Shown: positions 16,912 through 23,977 of the stretch, piece by piece | Layout: every line of letters starts with the position of its first letter | Numbering within the stretch: the first letter of the stretch is position 1 | Source: Pseudomonas grimontii | GTDB taxonomy: Bacteria; Pseudomonadota; Gammaproteobacteria; Pseudomonadales; Pseudomonadaceae | Assembly (NCBI RefSeq): GCF_007858185.1 | Contig: NZ_VFES01000028.1 | Span: forward strand, 1 to 64,000 | DNA: 64,000 nucleotides | Reading direction: 5' to 3' | Notes under the pieces: generated by a model | Seen by the model: the letters and a program-made list of their open reading frames with translations, nothing else | Database searches by the model: none | What the model was told of the DNA's origin: nothing | Made by a program: the position numbers and the translations under genes

Positions 16912-18902
16912 CAAAACGCCCCCCGGTACTTGGCGATGGTTTTAAGCACCTTGGCCGGCACCTCGAACTTGCGTCGGTTGATGATGATGCCATCCACTTT
17001 GCCGAACGCCGTGTTGAGGATCGACAGCGCGTGTTCAACCACCGGCACCGTGCTTTTGCGGGCTTCCACCACCAGGGCGATCAGATCGGCACGACGCAGG
17101 TTGATAAACGCATCGCGGTTATCCAGCAGCGCCGAGGCGTCCAGCAGCACCACTTCGCCCGGCGCTGCGGGTGCGACCCCGCCGACGCGCACCGTGATGC
17201 CGTTTTCCTGCAGCAACTGGCGCAGTTGTTCCACCACGAAGGTCACGCCCTCACCATGGCGCGCCGAGGTCAGGCCAAGGATCAGGCCCTGTTCGGCGAT
17301 ACGGTCCAACTGCAGCAAACCGTACAGGCGGTAGATGCTCGCGTTGAATGCGTTGGTGCCCTGGGCGGTGCTGGTGTCCAGCTCCGGCAGGGTGGTCCAC
17401 AGCGGCAAGCCGAACTTGCGTTCTGCCAGGCCGCCGTCGTGGATGCGCTGGTCGAGCAGGTAGCACAAGTAGATCACCAGCAGGCCGACAACGAGCGCAA
17501 ACGGGAGCGCCAGCACCAGCATCACCAGGGTTTTCGGGAAGATGCGGCCGGGGTTCAGGGTGGCTTCTTCGATCACCGCGATGTTGCTGATCTGGCTGTT
17601 ATCCAGTTCACGGTCGATGCGCGATTTTTCCAGGTTGTCCACGTACAGCGCGTAGTTGCGTTCGGTGGCGCTCAACTCGCGGGCAAGGCGGGTCAGCTCC
17701 GGTTCAATCTCCAGGGCCTGCTTGCGCTGGGCTTCAAGGTTGGCCAGTTGTTTTTGCTGTTGAGTCAGTTGGGTACGTAGCGCCAGGTTGTTGCTCGACT
17801 CATCCAGCAGCACCCGCTGCAAGTGGATTTCGAGGGTGTTGGGGGCACGGTTTTCCGAGCTTTGCACGGTGTTGCTTTCATTGGCGACCTGGGCCTGCAT
17901 CGCGCGGATCGATGCGTCCAGGGCTTTGACTGGCGGCGCGTTGTCCGTGTAGGTGCGCATCATGTCGGCCTTTTCCAGCAGCTTCTGGTTCAGCAGGCGA
18001 CGCAGATCCTGCTGCTGCGGGTTCAGTGCGATCTGGCGCACTGTGGTCACTTCCTTGGGCTGGCTCTTGAGCTGGGTGCGGGTGCTCTGGATGGCACTGT
18101 CGGAGGAAGCGATCAGGCGCGTGGTATTGAACGTTTCGCCACGCAGCACGTTGATGCGCTCGGACAAGTCTTCCAGGCGATCAGTGATGCTCGCCGCGCC
18201 GATCTGGTTCAGGTGCGTGAGGATCTGCTCTTTATAACTCTTGATTTCAGTAGCGCTGTTCGATACCTGCCCTTCATAGAAGGCATACAGGCTTTTGCGG
18301 CCCAGGGCTTGAGTCCGTTCGTTGATATAGGTTTCAACCCAGTCCTTGACCACCGCCTGGGCAATCTTCGGGTCGCCCCACGTGAAGCTGATGTCCATCA
18401 CCGTGGAGCCGGCGGCGTGGCTCACCTCGAAGCTCTTCTCCAGGCCCGCTGCCAGGCGTTCGACCGGCGTGGTTTTTTCAATCACGCCGAGGGTTTCCAG
18501 CACCGCGCGAATGCCTTCGAACACCGCGCCGACGCCACTCTTCACATAAACCTTGGTGCGCTTCCAGAAGCCTTCCGGCGGCGGTGCGTTGTTGATCACT
18601 TCCAGGTAGTGCTCCGCCACCGCGCGTACAATCGGGCGCCCGGTCAGCAGGCGCTCTTCATCGACAATCGGGTCGCGCTGGGTACTGGGCATCACCAGCG
18701 CCTGGCGGTTGCCGATCTCGATGGGCAGCGTCGAATCACGCCCCGGCTTGACCAGCAGGCGCGCGGTAGATTCGTACTTGGCAGGCAGCAAAAAGGCCCC
18801 CAGCAGCATGATCACCAGCGCAGCAATAGCGGCCAGTTTGAATTCGTGCTGGAAGATAAAAAACAGGCGTAGCAGATCACGAAAAGAACGGATCTCGATC
18901 AT
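16911..18902 (-). CDS. pslE: Psl chain-length/co-polymerase protein PslE (Wzz with degenerate kinase domain)
   Basis: A 663-residue polysaccharide co-polymerase. Two membrane helices (about residues 22-40 and 455-480) bracket a long periplasmic region rich in coiled coil (about 180-440), the Wzz/GumC layout. A cytoplasmic C-terminal domain resembles a BY-type tyrosine kinase, but its Walker A reads TSARHGEGVT, with Val where the catalytic Lys should be, and there is no C-terminal tyrosine cluster. ATP-dependent kinase activity is therefore unlikely. It should pair with the outer-membrane protein PslD to control Psl chain length and export. SD AAGGAG lies 11 bases before the ATG. Confidence 0.92.
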   Translation of the reverse strand: MIEIRSFRDLLRLFFIFQHEFKLAAIAALVIMLLGAFLLPAKYESTARLLVKPGRDSTLPIEIGNRQALVMPSTQRDPIVDEERLLTGRPIVRAVAEHYLEVINNAPPPEGFWKRTKVYVKSGVGAVFEGIRAVLETLGVIEKTTPVERLAAGLEKSFEVSHAAGSTVMDISFTWGDPKIAQAVVKDWVETYINERTQALGRKSLYAFYEGQVSNSATEIKSYKEQILTHLNQIGAASITDRLEDLSERINVLRGETFNTTRLIASSDSAIQSTRTQLKSQPKEVTTVRQIALNPQQQDLRRLLNQKLLEKADMMRTYTDNAPPVKALDASIRAMQAQVANESNTVQSSENRAPNTLEIHLQRVLLDESSNNLALRTQLTQQQKQLANLEAQRKQALEIEPELTRLARELSATERNYALYVDNLEKSRIDRELDNSQISNIAVIEEATLNPGRIFPKTLVMLVLALPFALVVGLLVIYLCYLLDQRIHDGGLAERKFGLPLWTTLPELDTSTAQGTNAFNASIYRLYGLLQLDRIAEQGLILGLTSARHGEGVTFVVEQLRQLLQENGITVRVGGVAPAAPGEVVLLDASALLDNRDAFINLRRADLIALVVEARKSTVPVVEHALSILNTAFGKVDGIIINRRKFEVPAKVLKTIAKYRGAF

Positions 18903-18916
18903 GGGATGTCGCTCCT

Positions 18917-19717
18917 TTAGTTACTGCCGCCGCTGGTGCGCGTGTAGTTGTAGCCGACCCCGACGGACTTGGTGAACGGGATCAGTTGGTTCATGTAGGT
19001 ATCCACGCCCTGGATGCGCTCGCCCACGTTGGATTTGGGCACGAACACCACATCGCCGCGTTGCAGGTGCACCGGTTTGCGTCCGTTGGCGCCGGTCTTG
19101 AGGAGCTGGCTGAAGTCGAGGAAGTAGGCACGATAGGCGCCCTGGGCATCTTCGCGCAGCAGCGCGACCATGCTTGCATTGCCCGCCGGGCTGACCCCTC
19201 CGGCGCCGAGAATCGCCTGTTCCAGGGTGTTGGCCGTGGCAATCTGCACCGCCGTCGGGTTATTCACCGCGCCGCCGACGATCACCGAGTTGCCCGGCGC
19301 CTGGTTGATGTTCACCGTCACCCGGGGTTCGCGGTAGGTCGCCGCGAGCGCGTGGGTCAACTGGGTGGCCAGCTCCGATGGCTGGCGCCCGGCAACCGGG
19401 ATCGGTCCCAGGAACGGGTAGTTGATCTTGCCGTCGGTCTGCACCGTGTACAGCGTCAGCTCGTAGATCGTGCTGACGTTGAACGCCGACAGTGTCGGCA
19501 TCTCGCCGGCATCGCGGACGATGCGCAACTGGTCGCCGATACGGATGCGTTCCACAGCAGGAGGCAGCTGGGCCAATTGGTCGAGGGCGCGCTTGCCGTC
19601 CTCGACGGTGTTGCTGTCCGGCGGCTCGATGCGCGCCGGGGTATTGCAGGCGGCCAGGGCCAGCATGGCCAGGACGAGCACGCTTCGCTGCATCAAGGGG
19701 GGCTTCCTGTGGGTCAT
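18917..19717 (-). CDS. pslD: Psl outer-membrane polysaccharide export lipoprotein PslD
   Basis: A 266-residue Wza/GumB-type export protein. The signal peptide ends in the lipobox LALAAC, so the mature protein is a lipoprotein. A Poly_export domain (IGDQLRIVRDAG, then YPFLGPIPVAGRQPSEL) is followed by an SLBB-like domain (VIVGGAVNNPTAVQI). I chose the ATG at 19717 because GGAGG lies 8 bases upstream; a TTG at 19732 would overlap that site and the next ATG at 19693 has none. It should form the outer-membrane pore with PslE. Confidence 0.93.
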   Translation of the reverse strand: MTHRKPPLMQRSVLVLAMLALAACNTPARIEPPDSNTVEDGKRALDQLAQLPPAVERIRIGDQLRIVRDAGEMPTLSAFNVSTIYELTLYTVQTDGKINYPFLGPIPVAGRQPSELATQLTHALAATYREPRVTVNINQAPGNSVIVGGAVNNPTAVQIATANTLEQAILGAGGVSPAGNASMVALLREDAQGAYRAYFLDFSQLLKTGANGRKPVHLQRGDVVFVPKSNVGERIQGVDTYMNQLIPFTKSVGVGYNYTRTSGGSN

Positions 19718-19722
19718 GCTGC

Positions 19723-20634
19723 TCACCTCCAATAACCGGGAAACATGCTGATGCGCCGCTTGAGGGCCAGGGGCAGGCGGCGCTCAAGATGGCCCAGGCG
19801 GTAGCCGAGCCATTTGAACGCACTGCGCACCAGCACTTCGGGCACGCGGTGCAAGGCGCCGGCTTTGCGCAGGGCCGTGAGTTCGGCCAGCACATAGCGT
19901 TTGCCTTCGCCCCCCGCGTCGCCAAAGGCCTGCTTGATCCACGGCTCGCGGCCGTAGAACACGCCAATGTCGAAGTAGCGGTGAAACTCGTCCATGAGTT
20001 TGTAATCGTGGGAGTGGTGTACCCGCGCGGTGGCGGCGTAGCGCACCTTGTAGCCCTCGAGCAGCATGCGTGCGGCCACAAAGGCGTCTTCGCTGCCGAT
20101 CACGTCGGCAGGGAAACCACCCACTGCTTGCAACACGCTGCGCCGGTACACGGAAAACGAGTCGGAGCTGAAGCAGGTCTTGATCCCAAGCTCCGGTGCA
20201 TCGGCCAGGCTTTTGCTGCGGCTGTGTTCCGGGTAGTTGAAGTACCGCGATTGCGCACCCAGCACACCCGCGTCGGGGTGGGGCAATTGCCGTCCGTAGG
20301 CGACGCCGTTGAGTGGGTCCTGCTGCAATTCAGCGAGCAGGTTGGCAAAGGTCTCGGGGGTTGCCGGGATGGCGTCCTGGGTCATCACGATCAGCGCGTC
20401 GCCGCCCACCTGTTCGCTGGCCCAGCGCCGAGTGCCGCCGTGGTTGAAGTCATGGGCATCGATCACCTCGACCCGCGCACCGAACGCGCGAAAGCGCGCC
20501 ACGGTGTCATCGCTGGAGGCGCTGTCCACCACCAGCATCTCGTCAGGTTGCAGGGTTTGCATCTTCAGTGCCGGCAGCAGGCGTGCCAGGTGGCTGGAGG
20601 CGTTACGGGTGGGGATGATCAGTGAAGTGCGCAT
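19723..20634 (-). CDS. pslC: Psl glycosyltransferase family 2 PslC
   Basis: A 303-residue GT-A, family 2 glycosyltransferase. The N-terminal nucleotide-binding strand is TSLIIPTRNASSHL, followed by VVDSASSDDTV and the metal-site region VMTQDAIPA. The family resembles rhamnosyltransferases. The length equals PslC of P. aeruginosa as I recall it. It begins one base after the pslB stop and ends five bases before pslD, so it is translated within the same polycistron. Donor sugar unknown from sequence alone. Confidence 0.93.
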   Translation of the reverse strand: MRTSLIIPTRNASSHLARLLPALKMQTLQPDEMLVVDSASSDDTVARFRAFGARVEVIDAHDFNHGGTRRWASEQVGGDALIVMTQDAIPATPETFANLLAELQQDPLNGVAYGRQLPHPDAGVLGAQSRYFNYPEHSRSKSLADAPELGIKTCFSSDSFSVYRRSVLQAVGGFPADVIGSEDAFVAARMLLEGYKVRYAATARVHHSHDYKLMDEFHRYFDIGVFYGREPWIKQAFGDAGGEGKRYVLAELTALRKAGALHRVPEVLVRSAFKWLGYRLGHLERRLPLALKRRISMFPGYWR

Positions 20635-20635
20635 G

Positions 20636-22096
20636 TCATTTTTTCACCTCGGCAGGCGCGCGGCCGTAGATGTCGTCGAAGCGCACGATGTCGTCTTCGC
20701 CCAGGTACTCGCCGCTCTGCACTTCGATCATCACCAGGTCGATGATGCCGGGGTTGGTCAGCCGGTGTTTGTGCCCGGCCGGAATGTAGGTGGACTCGTT
20801 GGCGTTGATCAGGAACTCGCGGTCGCCATTGGTGATCTGTGCCGCGCCGCTGACCACCACCCAGTGTTCGCTGCGGTGGTGGTGCATCTGCAACGACAGC
20901 GAGGCCAGGGGCTTGACCACGATGCGCTTGATCTTGAAGCGGGTGCTTTCCTCCAGCACGGTGTAGGTGCCCCACGGCCGCGTGACGGTGCGGTGCAGGC
21001 TGTACGCCGGATGGTTCTGGCGCTTGAGCTCGGCGACGATGTAGCGCACATCCTGGCTGCGGTGGGCGTCGGCGATCAGCAGCGCGTCGGGGGTGTCGAC
21101 GATGATCAGGTCGCGCACCCCCACGGCGCCCAGCACGCGCTTGGGTGAGTCGATGTAGCAGTTGTGCACGTCATGCAAAATCGCTTCGCCATTGACCTGG
21201 TTACCATGGGCGTCGCTGGGGGTGAGCTGGCGCAGCGCTTCCCAGGAACCGATGTCGCTCCAGCCAATGTCGCAAGGCACCACGGCCACTTGCCTGGACT
21301 TTTCCATCAGCGCCACGTCGATGGAAATATCCGGCGCGCTGCCGAACGCATCCGCATCCAGTTCACGTTGGCGCGACGTTGTGTTTTGCAGGCTCTGGCT
21401 GTGTTCCAGCGCAGCGCGCGCGGCTTCCAGCACGTCGGGTGCATGGGCGGCCAGTTCGTCCACCAGGGTGCTGGCCTTGAAGCAGAACATGCCGGCGTTC
21501 CACAGGTGTTTGCCGCCGTCCAGGTAGGCCTGGGCGGTGACCAGGTCGGGTTTCTCGACGAAGCGTTTGACCCGGTAGCCATGGCTCAGCGGCTCGCCTT
21601 GTTCGATATAGCCAAAACCGGTTTCCGGGTGGTCGGGCTGGATGCCGAACGTCACCAGGTAGCCGGCTTCGGCCAAGTCGCGGGCCTGGGTCACGGCCTC
21701 GGCGAACGCGACTTCATTGAGGATCAGATGGTCGGCGGGCATCACCAGCAACTGCGCGTCGCCGCCGAAATGCTCCTGCACATGCAGGGCCGCCACGGCG
21801 ATGGCAGCCGCCGTGTTGCGCCCGAACGGTTCCAGCAGCAGGTCCAGGGGCAGGCGGGATTTGTTCACCCCGCGGTAGTCGTCGAGGGTACGAAACAACA
21901 GATCGCGGTTGGTCACCGTGAGCACGCTTTCCACGCCGGGCAGTTTGGCGGCGCGCAGGAAGGTTTTTTGCAGCAGGCTCTGGCCATCGCGCATGCGCAT
22001 GAAGGGCTTGGGCATGTTCTGCCGGGACACCGGCCACAGTCGGGTGCCCGAACCACCGGAAACAATGCAGGGAATTAATCCGTTGAGGGTATTCAT
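20636..22096 (-). CDS. pslB: Mannose-1-phosphate guanylyltransferase / mannose-6-phosphate isomerase PslB
   Basis: A 486-residue bifunctional type II PMI-GMP that makes GDP-mannose, the main Psl precursor. The N-terminal pyrophosphorylase motif GGSGTRLWPVSRQNMPKPF lies at residues 13-31 and FVEKPDLVTA near the middle. The C-terminal cupin isomerase domain has the RPWGTY start and LQMHHHRSEHWVVVSG zinc-site region. The ATG at 22096 overlaps the pslA stop by one base (TTGATG); an adjacent TTG was rejected. AlgA/WbpW paralogues are expected elsewhere in the genome and could substitute. Confidence 0.95.
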   Translation of the reverse strand: MNTLNGLIPCIVSGGSGTRLWPVSRQNMPKPFMRMRDGQSLLQKTFLRAAKLPGVESVLTVTNRDLLFRTLDDYRGVNKSRLPLDLLLEPFGRNTAAAIAVAALHVQEHFGGDAQLLVMPADHLILNEVAFAEAVTQARDLAEAGYLVTFGIQPDHPETGFGYIEQGEPLSHGYRVKRFVEKPDLVTAQAYLDGGKHLWNAGMFCFKASTLVDELAAHAPDVLEAARAALEHSQSLQNTTSRQRELDADAFGSAPDISIDVALMEKSRQVAVVPCDIGWSDIGSWEALRQLTPSDAHGNQVNGEAILHDVHNCYIDSPKRVLGAVGVRDLIIVDTPDALLIADAHRSQDVRYIVAELKRQNHPAYSLHRTVTRPWGTYTVLEESTRFKIKRIVVKPLASLSLQMHHHRSEHWVVVSGAAQITNGDREFLINANESTYIPAGHKHRLTNPGIIDLVMIEVQSGEYLGEDDIVRFDDIYGRAPAEVKK

Positions 22097-23535
22097 CAAT
22101 AGACTTCCTTGGTGGAAAGGACGGCCGGGACCGTCATGAAAACGATGTACAGGTCAAACCACACCGACCACTTGGAGATGTACTCCAGGTCGTACTCGAC
22201 ACGTTTCTGGATCTTGAACAGGGTGTCGGTCTCACCCCGGTAACCGTTGATCTGCGCCCAGCCGGTAATCCCCGGCTTCACGCGGTGGCGCGAACTGTAC
22301 TCGCTCACCGCCACTTCGAAGGGGATACCGGCGGCTTTGGTCGCCGTGGCATGGGGGCGCGGGCCGACCATGGACATGTTGCCCAGCAGCACGTTGAGCA
22401 ACTGTGGCAGCTCGTCGATGCTGGTCTTGCGGATGATGCGCCCCACCCGGGTGATGCGCGGATCTGCGCGAGTGGTCTGGCGCTCGGCCGTGAAGTCGCT
22501 CTGGTCGGTGTACATCGAGCGGAACTTGAACACGCGGATTTCGTTGTCGTTGTAGCCAAAGCGGTTCTGGCGAAACAGTATCGGCCCTTTGGAGTCGAGC
22601 TTGATCGCAAGCGCCGTCGCGACCATCACCGGGGCCAGTGCCACCAGCGCCAGGCTGGCCAGCAGCAAATCCTCCAGGCGCTTGATTACCGGCGACCAGC
22701 CACGCAACGGCAATTGCGAGGTGTTGAACATCAGGATGCCGCCCACGTCGGTGATGCGGCTATGGCCGTAGCGCAGGGCGGCCATGTCGGGCACCAGCAT
22801 CACGCTCACCGACATTTGCCGCAGGCGATTGACCAGCCCGTGGATGCGCTGCTCGGCGGCCCAGGGCAGGCAGATCATCACTTGGTTGACCTGCTCGGCG
22901 CGGATGAGTTTTTCCAGGTCGCGGGTGTTGCCCAGCAAGGGCAGGTTGCTCAATTCCTTGGGGATCCGCTCGGTGCGATCGTCGATGAAGCCGATCAGGC
23001 CGGAGCGGATGTCACCGTTGCGTTGCAGGTGATCGGCGACGTGCATCGCGGTGTCGGTAAAGCCCAGGATCACCGTGCGTTGCAGGTATTTGCCGGCGCG
23101 CATCAACTTGCGGTACAGGCGCAGCATCAGCAGGCGCTCAAGGCAGAACAAGCCCAGGCTGGCGACGTACCACGCCACCAGGTTGCGCGGAGTCAATTGC
23201 GGGAAAAACTGCAGGATCTGGTACATGAACAACAGGATGCAAAACGCCGCCGACCAGGCCTTGATCTTGGTTTTCAGGCGCAACCGGTTGCTGAACAGTT
23301 CTTCGGAATAGATGCCCAGGGCCTGGAACAGAATGATCGTCAGCACCGCGAAAAATACCAGCAGGCCGAGGAAATGACCGCGCAGCTCAGGGGCCATCGG
23401 GTCGATGAACATCACCAGGACCAGTGGGGGTAAAATGGCACTCAGGCCATGTATGAACTTGACGAAAACAACAAAGAATTCAACAAAACCGGCGCGCGTT
23501 AAAAACAGGCTGTCGACGGACGACTTTTCTCGCAT
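22096..23535 (-). CDS. pslA: Undecaprenyl-phosphate sugar phosphotransferase PslA
   Basis: A 479-residue polyprenyl-phosphate hexose-1-phosphate transferase that starts Psl synthesis on undecaprenyl phosphate at the inner membrane. Four or five N-terminal membrane helices (residues about 20-145) are followed by a CoA-binding-like NAD fold (VILGFTDTAMHVADHL) and another helix near 285. The catalytic domain follows, with KFRSMYTD, DPRITRVGRIIRKTSIDELPQ and MVGPRPHA. It is the first gene of the operon, with a 440-base leader region upstream containing FleQ-like and RsmE-like sites. Confidence 0.95.
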   Translation of the reverse strand: MREKSSVDSLFLTRAGFVEFFVVFVKFIHGLSAILPPLVLVMFIDPMAPELRGHFLGLLVFFAVLTIILFQALGIYSEELFSNRLRLKTKIKAWSAAFCILLFMYQILQFFPQLTPRNLVAWYVASLGLFCLERLLMLRLYRKLMRAGKYLQRTVILGFTDTAMHVADHLQRNGDIRSGLIGFIDDRTERIPKELSNLPLLGNTRDLEKLIRAEQVNQVMICLPWAAEQRIHGLVNRLRQMSVSVMLVPDMAALRYGHSRITDVGGILMFNTSQLPLRGWSPVIKRLEDLLLASLALVALAPVMVATALAIKLDSKGPILFRQNRFGYNDNEIRVFKFRSMYTDQSDFTAERQTTRADPRITRVGRIIRKTSIDELPQLLNVLLGNMSMVGPRPHATATKAAGIPFEVAVSEYSSRHRVKPGITGWAQINGYRGETDTLFKIQKRVEYDLEYISKWSVWFDLYIVFMTVPAVLSTKEVY

Positions 23536-23538
23536 AAG

Positions 23539-23548
23539 ACATCCCTCA
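23539..23548 (-). promoter_or_regulatory. RsmE/CsrA-like binding site over the pslA Shine-Dalgarno
   Basis: On the minus strand TGAGGGATGT matches the RsmE/CsrA consensus (A/U)CANGGANG(U/A) at 9 of 10 positions and contains the pslA ribosome site GAGGGA. The site ends 4 bases before the ATG. In P. aeruginosa RsmA represses psl translation, so the placement is biologically sensible. No structure calculation was made. Confidence 0.55.
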
Positions 23549-23735
23549 TTGCACTCCAGAGGCAGTTGTACGGTGAGTGGTTCAATAAAGCAGCGGCGGC
23601 TTTAAAGGGCACTTCGAACTGCGGAAACTCTGGGTAATACGCAACTATCAATCCAAATGCATAATCCAGAATTGGCTATTCATTTGAATGGTCTTGCGGG
23701 GGTGGCGACTAAAGGCGTGTTCCCTTTATGTGTTA

Positions 23736-23749
23736 GTCAATTAATTGAC
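23736..23749. promoter_or_regulatory. FleQ-box-like palindrome upstream of pslA
   Basis: GTCAATTAATTGAC is a perfect 14-bp palindrome about 200 bases before pslA. It differs at one position from the FleQ consensus I recall from P. aeruginosa biofilm promoters (GTCAATAAATTGAC). FleQ with c-di-GMP controls psl there. Confidence 0.65.
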
Positions 23750-23796
23750 AGTGCTGCGGAGAAGGCATTCCAGACAGGTTTATCAGTGATATTATC

Positions 23797-23810
23797 GGCA
23801 TTTTATTGAC
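23797..23810 (-). promoter_or_regulatory. Second FleQ-box-like site upstream of pslA
   Basis: The minus strand reads GTCAATAAAATGCC, 12 of 14 matches to the recalled FleQ consensus. Its centre is 61 bases from that of the palindromic box, near six helical turns, so two bound proteins would lie on the same face. Confidence 0.5.
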
Positions 23811-23931
23811 ATTCCTTGTCGAGGCATTCGGTGAAGGGGGTGTGTTTTTGAGTGTAGAAATAAATGTGGGATTTTTCCTGTTTAATGGAAAAACCTTTTC
23901 GGAAGGCAGTAGGAAAGGGGGACAAGGAGAG

Positions 23932-23962
23932 GCTGGCAGGGCGCACTAAGTGCCCTGCCAGC
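23932..23962 (-). terminator. Terminator of the TonB receptor gene
   Basis: A perfect 11-bp inverted repeat (GCTGGCAGGGC and GCCCTGCCAGC) with a 9-base loop lies 15 bases after the receptor stop codon on the minus strand. It separates the receptor transcript from the psl promoter region. Confidence 0.75.
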
Positions 23963-23977
23963 GGGACTTTCGCGGGA

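Larger units (their letters stand above)
23536..23931 (-). promoter_or_regulatory. psl operon promoter and leader region
   Basis: About 400 non-coding, comparatively AT-rich bases lie between the pslA start and the terminator of the upstream TonB receptor gene. They hold two FleQ-like boxes and the RsmE-like site listed separately. I could not place a -10/-35 pair with confidence, and no small open reading frame with a ribosome site was convincing. Confidence 0.6.

Noticed and set aside
19718..19732. TTG start for pslD at 19732
   Set aside because: That codon overlaps the GGAGG ribosome site that serves the ATG at 19717.
23536..23931. Small RNA in the psl leader
   Set aside because: No promoter-terminator pair on either strand could be supported; only regulatory-site matches were found.
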